Of a DNA stretch of 64,000 nt, positions 25,384 through 33,651 are shown piece after piece (within the stretch, counting starts at the first letter, position 1; every line of letters starts with the position of its first letter). The stretch is from Saccharospirillum sp965652395. GTDB lineage: Bacteria; Pseudomonadota; Gammaproteobacteria; Pseudomonadales; Natronospirillaceae. The translations under genes and the position numbers were made by a program. The stretch lies in contig CBFGUW010000017.1 in assembly GCA_965652395.1 (NCBI GenBank), positions 34,767 through 98,766 of the forward strand. Direction: 5' to 3'. The notes under the pieces are model-generated. The model was not told the origin of the DNA, did no database searches, and saw nothing but the letters and a program-made list of their open reading frames with translations.

Positions 25384-26115
25384 ATGTTCCGTTTATCTTT
25401 CTCGCTCCCCCTTCTTTTTACTTTGCTATTGGGCTTCGCCCAGGCTGATACCATTACCGCCGCTCAAGACCCTTGGCCGCCATTTGTGCAGGCACAGGGC
25501 GACCCGGGCCTCTCAGTCGATCTGGTTCGGGCGGCGCTCGAGCATGAAGGATATGAACTGAAAATGACCATCATGCCCTGGGCGCGGGCTCTCGATCAGG
25601 TGAAGGATGGCAACGTCGATGTGTTGGTCGCTACCTGGTATACCGAAGAACGAACAGCTTTCCTGCGATACAGTGAACCCTATATCCAGAATTAGGTGAA
25701 ATTCATCAAGCGGGTAGGGGATGATTTCGAATTCAACGGGCTTGAAAGTTTGACGGGTAAAACTGTCGGTGTGGTACGGGATTATGGTTATGGGGATGAA
25801 TTTTCCAATGCCCCGAACTTCACCCGACCGGAAACCAATAACATTGCCTCGAACCTGCTCAAGTTGGAATCCGGACGCATTGATTTAACGTTGGAGGATC
25901 AGATTGTTGCGCTGTCGACCATGAAAAACGAAGGCATTGATCCCAGTGCGTTTGAGTTCACCAACAATGCCCTGTCGGTGAACAATCTTCATGTGAGCAG
26001 TGGTATTGCCAATGCACGCAGCGAGGAAATTATCGCGGCTTTTAATCGGGGGCTCGCGGCTATCCGGGAAAATGGAAAGATGGCTGAATTACTGAAAAAG
26101 TATGGGGTCGAATGA
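25384..26115 (+). pseudogene. periplasmic amino-acid-type (SBP_bac_3) binding protein split by an in-frame TAG
   Basis: The first part (25384-25695) has a signal peptide (MFRLSFSLPLLFTLLLGFAQA) and an SBP_bac_3 start, WPPFVQAQGDPGLSVDLVRAAL, ending SEPYIQN. A TAG at 25693-25695 follows. The same frame then continues without any gap from GTG AAA TTC as VKFIKRVGDDFEFNGLESLTGKTVGVV and runs to the normal family end MAELLKKYGVE. Both halves together give about 242 residues, normal for the family. Single-base nonsense change (for example CAG to TAG) is the simplest reading; a sequencing error or amber suppression are alternatives. No permease or ATPase adjoins it. Confidence 0.88.
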
Positions 26116-26177
26116 TGGCTTAGTCGGTTATTAGTCGGTTAAAAGCTGCGTATAACCGGCAATGAGCCAGTGCCCGG

Positions 26178-27206
26178 TCACTGGCTCAACAATATCGCGA
26201 TCCAACGTGTTTTCGGGTAAACCTCCAGGCCGATTTTAACCACCACCGTCAATGGAACGGCCAGCAGTGTGCCGACCGGCCCCAGTATCCATCCCCAAAA
26301 AATCAATGAGACGAACACCACCAGAGTGGAAAGGTCCAGTGTGCGACCCATCAGTCTCGGCTCCAGCAGATTACCGATAACAGCGTTGATAACAGAATAA
26401 CCGGCGGTGCTGATGACGAGGCCTGGAACACCCTGCTGGAAAGTGGCGAGTGCGATGGCCGGAATGGCAGCAATCAACGAGCCGACATTGGGTATGAAAT
26501 TCATCAGGAAGGCGAAGGTCCCCCAAAGAATGGGGTAGTCGACCTTCATGACTTTCAGAAACCCCCATACGATGATACCCGTCAACGCGCTGACGAGTGA
26601 TTTGATCACCAGGTAACGCTGTACCGAACGGGTAAAACGATGGGCGTATTCCACGCTGTGGTTATCGCCCAGGGCGCGGTGCAGTTTGCGTTGTACGCCC
26701 TGGGCTTCAAACAGCATGAAAACCAGAATAAACAGTGTCAGTACCGTGGCCAGCAAAATGCTGCCCAACCCGGAGAACAACTTGCCTGCGAAACTGATGA
26801 AACTGTCCGGCAGGGTCAGTGATTGCAGGCTGTTTCGCACGTCGTCCGCCAGCCAGGGGGCCCGGGCTCGAAACTGACCCACCCATTCATCCAATTGTCG
26901 TTCATATTCGGGCAAGCGCTGTAGCAGTTCATCGGCCGAGGCGGCCACCAGAGAGCCGATGCCATACATCACGCCAAATACCAGGAAAACGACACCGCCG
27001 ATGGCCACGCTGGCGGGTACTTTGTGCTCCACCAGCCAACGCACGGCCGGAGAGGTCAACACGGCGAGAAAAGCCGCCATAAGAAAGGGAACCAGGATAG
27101 GCTGGGCGATTTTCATACCGGCCAGAATGATTACCAAAGCGGCGATCACCAGCAGCCCACGCGCTAGGGAGGGTTCGTTGAGAGAGCTTAAAGGCTTTCG
27201 GGTCAT
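26178..27206 (-). CDS. AI-2E family transporter (PerM-like permease)
   Basis: 342 residues with about seven to eight hydrophobic segments (GLLVIAALVIILAGMKIA, VAIGGVVFLVFGVMYGIG, ILLATVLTLFILVFMLF and others). The PDGxxxPxLW-like region here reads MKVDYPILWGTFAFLMNFIPNVGSLIAAIP, diagnostic of the AI-2E/PerM family, followed by NLLEPRLMGRTLDLS. Most members are uncharacterised exporters or Na+/H+ antiporters; only a few are linked to AI-2. Convergent with the broken binding-protein gene. Confidence 0.92.
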   Translation of the reverse strand: MTRKPLSSLNEPSLARGLLVIAALVIILAGMKIAQPILVPFLMAAFLAVLTSPAVRWLVEHKVPASVAIGGVVFLVFGVMYGIGSLVAASADELLQRLPEYERQLDEWVGQFRARAPWLADDVRNSLQSLTLPDSFISFAGKLFSGLGSILLATVLTLFILVFMLFEAQGVQRKLHRALGDNHSVEYAHRFTRSVQRYLVIKSLVSALTGIIVWGFLKVMKVDYPILWGTFAFLMNFIPNVGSLIAAIPAIALATFQQGVPGLVISTAGYSVINAVIGNLLEPRLMGRTLDLSTLVVFVSLIFWGWILGPVGTLLAVPLTVVVKIGLEVYPKTRWIAILLSQ

Positions 27207-27380
27207 AAACCTCTTTTCCGTGCTGAAGCGACAGATTAAGAGGCATTAAAGCACGGGCGTCGGGCTAGGACAAAAACGGCGTTCGACCGGTGAGCGACAG
27301 GCCTGATTGCTCACCGCAAAGGCGCGCGGGGAAGGAGGTGGCGGGAACGCGTTTGGCGTGTTCCCGCTAAGTGACGGGTA

Positions 27381-27860
27381 TTAACCTACACAAGCTTCGT
27401 TTTTCTGATGGCGCAGATGTTTGTAATGCTCCCAACGGGCCAGCCCCCATTTGGTGATAAAGGTACCGACCACGTAGGCGGCGACAATCGTCAAAATCTG
27501 ACTGTCTGCGAAGCTCAGGGAGGTCAGCATCGGTCCTGGGCAGTAACCGGCCAACCCCCAGCCGATACCGAACAGAATGCCACCGATTACGATACGACCG
27601 TCCACTTCAGTTTTCGCAGGGACCCGGAAGTACTCGGTCAACAGTGGGCTGGGCCGTTTCATAATAAGAGGCGTGGTCACGAAGGTGACAAGGAGCCCAC
27701 CACCCATAACAAACGCCAGGGAGGGATCCCAGGTGCCAAACAGGTCGAGAAAGTTGACGACTTTGGCCGGGTCGATCATTTGCGCGATTGAGAGCCCAAG
27801 GCCGAACAGAATACCGGCCACCAAAGCGGTGAGCAGGTTCAGTGTTTTGTTCATAGTCAT
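27381..27860 (-). CDS. YeeE/YedE-type membrane protein (PmpB-like half)
   Basis: 159 residues, four transmembrane segments. LVAGILFGLGLSIAQMIDPAKVVNFLD and GWGLAGYCPGPML (with the family cysteine) identify the half-size YeeE/YedE proteins (DUF6691 type) that pair with a second half-protein. Relatives TsuA and PmpAB move thiosulfate or other sulfur species. The start overlaps the stop of the partner gene by 4 bp (ATGA), so the two are coupled. Last gene of the sulfur cluster. Confidence 0.9.
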   Translation of the reverse strand: MTMNKTLNLLTALVAGILFGLGLSIAQMIDPAKVVNFLDLFGTWDPSLAFVMGGGLLVTFVTTPLIMKRPSPLLTEYFRVPAKTEVDGRIVIGGILFGIGWGLAGYCPGPMLTSLSFADSQILTIVAAYVVGTFITKWGLARWEHYKHLRHQKNEACVG

Positions 27861-28294
27861 GCTCCCAGAATGTGACGCACGATGAAAACGGTGACGAACG
27901 CGGACGCCATGAAACTGAGCGTCGCGACCAGCGAGCGAGGACTGCGTCGGGCGAGACCGCAGATGCCGTGGCCACTGGTACAGCCTGTGCCGATGGTGGT
28001 GCCGACACCCACCAGAAGACCGGCGGCAATCAGCAACGGAATGCTGGACGGCGCCTCAATGTGTGCCACACCGGCACCCACGCCTATCCATTGATATAGA
28101 AACCCACCGATCACCAAGCCGACGATGAACAATATGCGCCAGTCCATGTCACCCTTTTCAGGAAAAATAACGCCTCCTGCGATACCGGATATCCCGGCGA
28201 TGCGACCCTTCATCAGCAGCAACAGTGCCGCCGACAAGCCGATCAGTGCGCCGCCGATAAAGGCTGGAAGGGGAGTGAAATTTACCAGTGTCAT
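27857..28294 (-). CDS. YeeE/YedE-type membrane protein (PmpA-like half)
   Basis: 145 residues, four transmembrane segments. FTPLPAFIGGALIGLSAALLLL and GTTIGTGCTSGHGICGLARRSPRSL, with two cysteines of the sulfur-transport motif, mark the other half of the YeeE/YedE pair. GAGG 5 nt upstream supports the ATG at 28294 over a GTG two codons earlier. Together with the downstream half-protein and the upstream persulfide-dioxygenase-like gene it resembles bigR-blh-pmpAB operons of other proteobacteria; here no bigR is present. Confidence 0.9.
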   Translation of the reverse strand: MTLVNFTPLPAFIGGALIGLSAALLLLMKGRIAGISGIAGGVIFPEKGDMDWRILFIVGLVIGGFLYQWIGVGAGVAHIEAPSSIPLLIAAGLLVGVGTTIGTGCTSGHGICGLARRSPRSLVATLSFMASAFVTVFIVRHILGA

Positions 28295-28314
28295 AGGCAC
28301 CTCAAAGATATGAA

Positions 28315-28331
28315 ACTCTAATTTAGAGTTG
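28315..28331. promoter_or_regulatory. 17-bp palindrome just upstream of the YeeE/YedE pair
   Basis: AACTCTAA-T-TTAGAGTT is a perfect inverted repeat with 8-bp arms, 21-37 bp upstream of the ATG at 28294. An AT-rich stretch (CTAATATTAAT) adjoins it. This is the form of an operator for a dimeric repressor, such as the ArsR-type persulfide sensors that control similar operons. No such repressor gene lies in the window. Confidence 0.5.
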
Positions 28332-28391
28332 TCTAATATTAATGATCCGAGAATACGGCTTGAAGCCGTTATTTCAATGCTTCTGTGCTTT

Positions 28392-28420
28392 GAAGGTCAG
28401 ACCGTTTTGGTCTGACCTTC
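28392..28420. repeat. 12-bp hairpin between the MBL gene and the YeeE/YedE pair
   Basis: GAAGGTCAGACC (28392-28403) and GGTCTGACCTTC (28409-28420) pair perfectly across a 5-nt loop, 10 bp after the MBL stop. Neither side has a long T run, so it may be a weak terminator or an mRNA 3' stabiliser that sets different levels for the MBL protein and the downstream pair. Confidence 0.6.
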
Positions 28421-28430
28421 ACCACTTTGG

Positions 28431-29312
28431 TTATCTTGCCCGGTCTGTTTGGATGTTCAGCGGAATCTTCAGGTAACGTTTCCCATTACTCTCGGCCTTG
28501 GGCAGGTGTCCGGCTTCGATATTGACCAGAATGCTCTGGTAAATCAGTTTGGGAGCCTGAAGGGTGGCGTCTTTACGTTCGCGGAATTCGACGAACTCCG
28601 CTTCACTGGTCCGGCCGTTTAATTGAATATTCTTGGCTTTCTGTTCGCCGATGGTGCTTTCCCAGGCCACGTCACGTCCGCCGGGTTGATAGTCGTGCCC
28701 GGTAAAGACACGGGTGTTGTCCGGCAGGCTGTACAGGTTTTGGGTCACGCCCTTATACAGGGTGGCAGCGTCACCGGCCGGGAAATCGCAGCGTCCGGTG
28801 CCATAGTCCGGCATGAACAGAGCATCCCCGGTGAAGACAGCGTCTCCGATCAGGTAGGACACACAGGCCGGGGTATGCCCGGGTGTGGGCAAGGCTTTGA
28901 TCGTCAGTGTGCCCGCACTGAACTTTTCGTTGTCTTTCAGCAGGCGGTCGAACTGTCGACCATCGGTGACAAAGGTATCCGGCAGGTTATAGACCCCTTT
29001 GAACACTTCCTGCACATGACGAATGCGCTCGCTGATGGCGACTTTCACCTCCGGGAATTCATCGCGAAACAACTGGCTGGAGCTCAGGTGATCCGCATGG
29101 GCGTGAGTTTCCAGGACAAAATGCAACTTCAGTTTATGTTCCTCGATAAAGTCGACCACTTTTTGGTATGACTCATCGGAGATTTTGCTGCCGATCGGGT
29201 TGTAATCCAGAACTGGGTCAATCACCACGGCATCGCGACTGTCAGCGTCATACAGGAGGTAAGTGAGTGTGAAGGTGTTCGGATCGTAGAAGGTTTCAAT
29301 TTGCTGTTTCAT
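28431..29312 (-). CDS. MBL-fold persulfide dioxygenase-like protein (Blh/ETHE1 type)
   Basis: 293 residues. The metal motif is THAHADHLSSSQ, followed by LPTPGHTPACVSY, GDALFMPDYGTGRCDFPAG and FTGHDYQPGGRDVAWEST. The TGRCDF block and GHDY region are typical of ETHE1/Blh persulfide dioxygenases, which oxidise glutathione persulfide to sulfite using one Fe(II). The gene lies in a minus-strand cluster with SulP and YeeE/YedE transporters, consistent with sulfide detoxification. It has its own sigma-54-like promoter at 29376-29390. Confidence 0.9.
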   Translation of the reverse strand: MKQQIETFYDPNTFTLTYLLYDADSRDAVVIDPVLDYNPIGSKISDESYQKVVDFIEEHKLKLHFVLETHAHADHLSSSQLFRDEFPEVKVAISERIRHVQEVFKGVYNLPDTFVTDGRQFDRLLKDNEKFSAGTLTIKALPTPGHTPACVSYLIGDAVFTGDALFMPDYGTGRCDFPAGDAATLYKGVTQNLYSLPDNTRVFTGHDYQPGGRDVAWESTIGEQKAKNIQLNGRTSEAEFVEFRERKDATLQAPKLIYQSILVNIEAGHLPKAESNGKRYLKIPLNIQTDRAR

Positions 29313-29375
29313 ATCGGTATCTCCGCATCATTCAATATGGACCCAGTACGTTTCCAGGCCTTTGTATTCGATGTA

Positions 29376-29390
29376 ACAATGTCTGTGCCA
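29376..29390 (-). promoter_or_regulatory. sigma-54-like promoter of the MBL gene with IHF-like box and upstream dyad
   Basis: On the minus strand TGGCAC-AGACA-TTGTT differs from the sigma-54 consensus only at the last C of the -12 GC, with GG and GT 10 bp apart. Seven bp upstream, AATCAATGACTTA (29396-29408) is a perfect IHF consensus match. A dyad TGTTGCAA-N13-TTGCGGTC (+ strand, 29451-29479) lies upstream inside the 3' end of the SulP gene. Each block sits exactly 2660 bp from its counterpart before the carbonic-anhydrase-like gene. Confidence 0.65.
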
Positions 29391-29444
29391 ATTACTAAGT
29401 CATTGATTTATAGGTGTTTTTGAATCCAGTCCCGGTCGAATGTT

Positions 29445-31196
29445 TTAAGGTGTTGCAACGGTTGTTTCATGTTGCGGTCTAGCCGATCCAGAACGCTCTA
29501 TGTAACCCTTCGCCGTCGTCATCGCTTCGTGTAGGGTCAGAAAAAAGTGGTCTTCCCCCAGAGCTTCGGTAAAACCGCTGCGTTGCATAACATCCATGAC
29601 CGGGCCTTTGACATTGGCGAGAAAGAGGTCGATTCCGCGCATCCGATAATCCCTAAGTAACTCATGGAGAGCCGTATCGGCGGAGGAGTCCAACTGGTTG
29701 ATTGAGCAGGCGTCCAGCACCACGGCTTTCAATGGAGTTTTCATTTCCGCTTCGGCCCGCTTGATGGTTTCCTTCAGAAAGCTCACATTGCCATAATAGA
29801 ACTGGGCATCGAAGCGAATGGCGAGAACCTGATCTTCGGTCGTGGCTTCGCTGTGGCGCTTCACATTGCGGTATACATCGGTGCCCGGCAGACGGCCCAG
29901 AACCGCGTAGTGGGGACGAGTGGTTTTGATCACAAACCACAGCATCGAGAGTCCTACCGACAGGAAGATGCCGGTTTCCACTCCCAGTGTCAGCGTGGCG
30001 AGGAAGGTGAACGCCAGTAACGCCAGATCGTCTTTCTTAACCTTCCACAGATGCTTCACTTCCTGAATGTCGATCAAGCCAAACACCGCGACCATGATGA
30101 CCGACCCCAAAATGGCTTTCGGGATGTAGTAGAACAGAGGGGTCAGGAACAACAATGCGATGGCGATGAGCACGGCGGTGACGATCGCCGCCAGGCCCGT
30201 ATTCGCGCCAGCATTATTATTGACCGCTGTCCGGCTGAACCCACCGGTGACCGGCATGGCTTTGAAAAACGCCCCCGCCAGGTTGGCCAGACCCAGGCCA
30301 ATCAGTTCTTTGTTGGCGTCGATGTCATAGTGTTTTTGGCTAGCGATTTTTTTGGCAACAGCGATGCTCTCCAAAAACCCGACGATGGAAATGGTGAGGG
30401 CGATTGGCAGCAGCTCTTTCATGTCGGTGAAGCTGATGGCTGGAACGGAAAACTCGGGAAATCCGGCCGGAACCGAACCGACCACGGATACGCCTGCCAG
30501 AGTGTTCAGGTCGAACAACCAAACCACCAGAGTCGAGGCGACCACGGCAATCATGGCACCCGGCAAGAGTGGGCTGATGCGCTTCAAAACCAACAGCAGA
30601 ACAATGCCGCCTGCACCGATGGCGAAGGTGGCGGGGTTGATATCCCCCAACTGGCTGAGCGTCTGCCAGAGTGTTTCGGCGATATTCTCCGTGCGCGGCA
30701 ACGGCAGGCCGACAAGGTGTTTCAGCTGACTGAAACCAATGATCAACGCCGCTGCGCTGGTGAAACCGGAAATGACCGGATGGGACATGAAATTGGTCAG
30801 AAAACCCAGACGAAAGGCCCCCATGCCAAACTGAATGGCGCCGACCATAAGTGAAAGCAGGATGGCGAGCGCGATGTAACGTTCGGACCCAATGTCCGCC
30901 ATGGTGCCTACGCCGCTGGACACCAGCAGCGCCACCATGGCAACAGGGCCGACCGCCAACTGGCGAGAAGTACCAAACACCGCATAGACGACCAACGGCA
31001 ATACCGAGGCATAAAGACCAATGTAGGGCGGCAAACCAGCCAATAAGGCGTAGGACATGGCCTGCGGGATCAGCATCATGGCGACCGTGATGCCAGCGAT
31101 TAAATCACCGCGCAGATCTCGCCGTTGATAATGTTGCAGCCAGTCAACGGCCGGAACCCAACGACTCAGGCGGGGCAGGGTGGCGGTTGAATTCAT
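29445..31196 (-). CDS. SulP-family anion transporter with STAS domain
   Basis: 583 residues. The SulP signature region GDLIAGITVAMMLIPQAMSYALLAGLPPYIGLYASVLP is at the N-terminus (shown as GDLIAGITVAMMLIPQAMSY and AGLPPYIGLYASVLP). About a dozen membrane segments follow, and a cytoplasmic STAS domain from about residue 450 contains VLDACSINQLDSSADTALHEL. Members exchange or symport sulfate, bicarbonate or other anions with H+ or Na+. It lies 14 bp after a carbonic-anhydrase-like gene and upstream of the persulfide-dioxygenase gene. Bicarbonate uptake (BicA-like) and sulfite/sulfate movement are both possible. Confidence 0.93.
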   Translation of the reverse strand: MNSTATLPRLSRWVPAVDWLQHYQRRDLRGDLIAGITVAMMLIPQAMSYALLAGLPPYIGLYASVLPLVVYAVFGTSRQLAVGPVAMVALLVSSGVGTMADIGSERYIALAILLSLMVGAIQFGMGAFRLGFLTNFMSHPVISGFTSAAALIIGFSQLKHLVGLPLPRTENIAETLWQTLSQLGDINPATFAIGAGGIVLLLVLKRISPLLPGAMIAVVASTLVVWLFDLNTLAGVSVVGSVPAGFPEFSVPAISFTDMKELLPIALTISIVGFLESIAVAKKIASQKHYDIDANKELIGLGLANLAGAFFKAMPVTGGFSRTAVNNNAGANTGLAAIVTAVLIAIALLFLTPLFYYIPKAILGSVIMVAVFGLIDIQEVKHLWKVKKDDLALLAFTFLATLTLGVETGIFLSVGLSMLWFVIKTTRPHYAVLGRLPGTDVYRNVKRHSEATTEDQVLAIRFDAQFYYGNVSFLKETIKRAEAEMKTPLKAVVLDACSINQLDSSADTALHELLRDYRMRGIDLFLANVKGPVMDVMQRSGFTEALGEDHFFLTLHEAMTTAKGYIERSGSARPQHETTVATP

Positions 31197-31210
31197 AGGA
31201 TACTCCTCGG

Positions 31211-31999
31211 TTACAGGCGAAGGTGTTCAACGGGCAATTCAGGCGCCAGTCGTTTCAGGGTGCGTTCGGCGCAGCGGTTATGGGAAATGATCAACTCATC
31301 CCAATGTTGCTTCGGTAGGCCGGGCAACCCAGCCTGCTCGATCTGCTCCAGAAAGGTGTGCGCCAATGTCTTTTTCAGCGGACGATGGCAGAAAAAACTG
31401 CTTTCATCCTGGGGTGCCTCCAGAAACAGGGCGGATTCCCGATGGCTGTTGCCCAGCGGTTCCACGTCCAGCAGTAGCACGCGCTCTTCCTGGTGACGAC
31501 CCGACAGTACATCGAACATCACTCGCTCATGATGATTAAAATACATCTGGAGAAAGGCTTTGATACCGTGCTGGATCAATAAAACCGGTACTCCATAATC
31601 GGCTACATGCATCATCATTAAATGCAGATGGCCACAGCCTTGGAGGTCCGGCTCGATGGCGAGTTCGCAAAACGAACGACGCTGGCTTGGAGTAAGGTCC
31701 TTCAGCCGGGTATCGGGGTCGACCCCCATGCGGGCATAAATGCAATCCAACTTGTGTTGGTCGCTGTGCAAATACAGTGGCCCTACCCGGTCGGCGAACA
31801 GACGCAGATAACGCGCCACTTCGGTTTCCGAGAGGTTGCGACTCAGACGGGTTTCTATGGCGGCCAGCGTATGCAAAGCCAGACCGAAGCTGCCTCCGGC
31901 CACGCTGTATCTCATCCCCGGAGTCCGTCCGTCGATGCAGGTACAGGGAACTTTATTTATGATTTCTTCAGTGGACAGCCACACCATGGAATGAGCCAT
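31211..31999 (-). CDS. zeta (cadmium-type) carbonic-anhydrase-like protein
   Basis: 262 residues, no signal peptide. Motifs in order: CIDGR (C21, D23, R25), AGGSFGLALHTL, LHSDQH (H78), GCGHLH (C122) and GRHQEERV (167-174). The C-x-D-G-R / H-x-D-x-H / G-C-G pattern and the later G-x-H-x-E-x-x-V block correspond to the diatom CDCA repeat, where Cys-His-Cys bind Cd or Zn and Asp-Arg form the dyad. The family call comes from remembered motifs, not a search. An AGGAGG site precedes the ATG. It is the first gene of an operon with a SulP transporter, which fits inorganic-carbon uptake; a COS/CS2 hydrolase-type activity is an alternative in this sulfur setting. Confidence 0.6.
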   Translation of the reverse strand: MAHSMVWLSTEEIINKVPCTCIDGRTPGMRYSVAGGSFGLALHTLAAIETRLSRNLSETEVARYLRLFADRVGPLYLHSDQHKLDCIYARMGVDPDTRLKDLTPSQRRSFCELAIEPDLQGCGHLHLMMMHVADYGVPVLLIQHGIKAFLQMYFNHHERVMFDVLSGRHQEERVLLLDVEPLGNSHRESALFLEAPQDESSFFCHRPLKKTLAHTFLEQIEQAGLPGLPKQHWDELIISHNRCAERTLKRLAPELPVEHLRL

Positions 32000-32035
32000 T
32001 GTGTCCTCCTGTTTCTATTCGTTGAGGTACGGTTA

Positions 32036-32050
32036 TCAAGAGGCGTGCCA
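32036..32050 (-). promoter_or_regulatory. sigma-54-like promoter of the carbonic-anhydrase-like/SulP operon with IHF-like box and dyad
   Basis: On the minus strand TTGGCACGCCTCTTGAT matches the sigma-54 consensus except GA for GC at -12; the spacing is GG-N10-GA. Transcription would start near 32024, 25 nt before the ATG at 31999. AAACAATGAGTTA (32056-32068), an IHF-like box, lies 7 bp upstream. The dyad TGTTGCAA-N13-TTGCGACA (+ strand, 32111-32139) lies further upstream and overlaps the first codons of the divergent lipoprotein gene. Confidence 0.65.
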
Positions 32051-32109
32051 AAATGTAACTCATTGTTTAATAAGGAAAATCAATCATTTTTCGCTTCAAG
32101 TATTCCAAT

Positions 32110-33132
32110 GTGTTGCAACCTGTGTTTCAGCTTGCGACATTGATTTCATTACTGATACTCGCAGGCTGTGATCGGTCGGCGGAGGGGCTGATGGAAGACT
32201 ACGTCAGCCGCGTCGCCAATGTTCTGGATGCCGCCCCGGCCGAGGCAACGGCCATGGCTTTACCCAGCTACCCACGACATCGCACCATCGTTCAGCCGTT
32301 GCCTGACATTCGTATCGACCTGTTGGATGCCTGGGCGCTTCGCGGCTGCGAAGTGTTTACCCTGGTGGGGGAACGCAATTCGATTCTGGGTAAAGTGGCC
32401 CGCCCGGCCACCCGACTGGACTACGAGAGAAGACTGTTGACGCTATTGCCACGTTGTCTGGAAAGCGGGACGGAACTGGACGAAGAGCTACGCATAGAAC
32501 TGGAAGCCGTGCTGGAGGCCAAGCGTGACACCTTCCCTGTGCATGTCTGGAACGCCTCCTTGGCCAATCCGGATTATCAACAGTATTGGAGCGGCGGGTC
32601 AGACCCCTTCGCCGTTGTGGACAACGTGGACGCAGAAGGATACAGCGCGGCCCAGCAAAGGCTGGCGCAGCTGGTGGCGGCCCCGATGGAAAGCAATCTC
32701 GATGCCTGGTTGGGCACACTGGAACGGGTGACCCAATACCCCATGGGAGGACACAGCTTGCAATCCATGCGGTTGGCGATGCAGAGGCTGGACCAGGCTG
32801 AGGATCTGTTGCGACAAGCCGCCCAAGACCGGCGATTGTGCCCAATGGGCCCTGCGCTGAAAGAACTGGGGTATGCCCGCAACGTCATGGTGAATGTTTT
32901 CACCAAAGAAGTTCAACCCTGGCTGGTAATGGTGGACAAACGCTTTCTTGCGGGTTTTGAACCTTTGATGAACATGCGAACCGCGTTGCCGATCGAGAAT
33001 GAACCCATGACGCATTTCGTGGCGGAGCTCGAGGCATGGCACCGGATGTACCGTGATCGAATTCGTCGTCAGGTGGATGCCTGGCAAGCTCTTTTTTCCG
33101 CCTGCGGGAACCAAGCTGTCCCTAGCAATTGA
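32110..33132 (+). CDS. DUF3080-type lipoprotein
   Basis: 340 residues. A lipoprotein signal peptide (MLQPVFQLATLISLLILAGC) has its lipobox LAGC at residues 17-20. The rest is soluble and mostly helical, with CEVFTLVGERNSILGKV, FPVHVWNASLANPDYQQYW and PHFVAELEAWH-like segments that match the DUF3080 family of Gammaproteobacteria as I recall it. The GTG at 32110 (or the TTG next to it) is the only start that keeps the signal peptide; it has no clear ribosome binding site. Function unknown. Confidence 0.75.
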   Translation: MLQPVFQLATLISLLILAGCDRSAEGLMEDYVSRVANVLDAAPAEATAMALPSYPRHRTIVQPLPDIRIDLLDAWALRGCEVFTLVGERNSILGKVARPATRLDYERRLLTLLPRCLESGTELDEELRIELEAVLEAKRDTFPVHVWNASLANPDYQQYWSGGSDPFAVVDNVDAEGYSAAQQRLAQLVAAPMESNLDAWLGTLERVTQYPMGGHSLQSMRLAMQRLDQAEDLLRQAAQDRRLCPMGPALKELGYARNVMVNVFTKEVQPWLVMVDKRFLAGFEPLMNMRTALPIENEPMTHFVAELEAWHRMYRDRIRRQVDAWQALFSACGNQAVPSN

Positions 33133-33183
33133 ACCATTGAATCGGCACACTCACACTTTGAAAACATTACAGGTTCAAACGCC

Positions 33184-33645
33184 ATGAGCGACACTCAAAA
33201 AGCTTTCGAGCGCGACTACCCGGTGATCATCGACTTACCTCTTCAATGGGGCGAAATGGACGCTTTCAACCACATCAACAATGTGGTGTATTTTCGGTAT
33301 TTCGAAAGCGCCCGCATCGCCTATTTCGATCAAGCCGGTTTAATGGATACCATGAAAGCCGCCCGCATCGGGCCTATTCTGGCCGCCACCGAGTGCCAGT
33401 ACCGGCGCCCGCTCACCTACCCGGACACCATTCGCGTGGGCGCACGCATCGATGAAATTCAGCCCTATGGTTTCATGCAGCACTATGGGATCTACAGCAC
33501 CGCTCAGGATGCCGTCACTACCGAAGGCAGTGGACGAATCGTGCTGTTGGATTACAACACTCAAAAGAAAGTGGCGCCGGACGACGCCTTGTTGGAAGCT
33601 CTGAGAAAACTGGAAGGTGCACGCCTGACAGAGGCTGAAGAATAG
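33184..33645 (+). CDS. 4-hydroxybenzoyl-CoA thioesterase-family acyl-CoA thioesterase
   Basis: 153 residues of hotdog fold. WGEMDAFNHINNVVYFRYFESARIAYF is the 4HBT signature, with the catalytic aspartate in the MDAFNHINN block (seen as WGEMDAFNHINNVVYF). A later RPLTYPDTIRVGARIDEI strand segment is typical. Hydrolyses acyl-CoA thioesters; the chain length is not predictable. It starts about 50 bp after the DUF3080 gene and converges with the RNase J-like gene. Confidence 0.93.
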   Translation: MSDTQKAFERDYPVIIDLPLQWGEMDAFNHINNVVYFRYFESARIAYFDQAGLMDTMKAARIGPILAATECQYRRPLTYPDTIRVGARIDEIQPYGFMQHYGIYSTAQDAVTTEGSGRIVLLDYNTQKKVAPDDALLEALRKLEGARLTEAEE

Positions 33646-33651
33646 GCGCCT

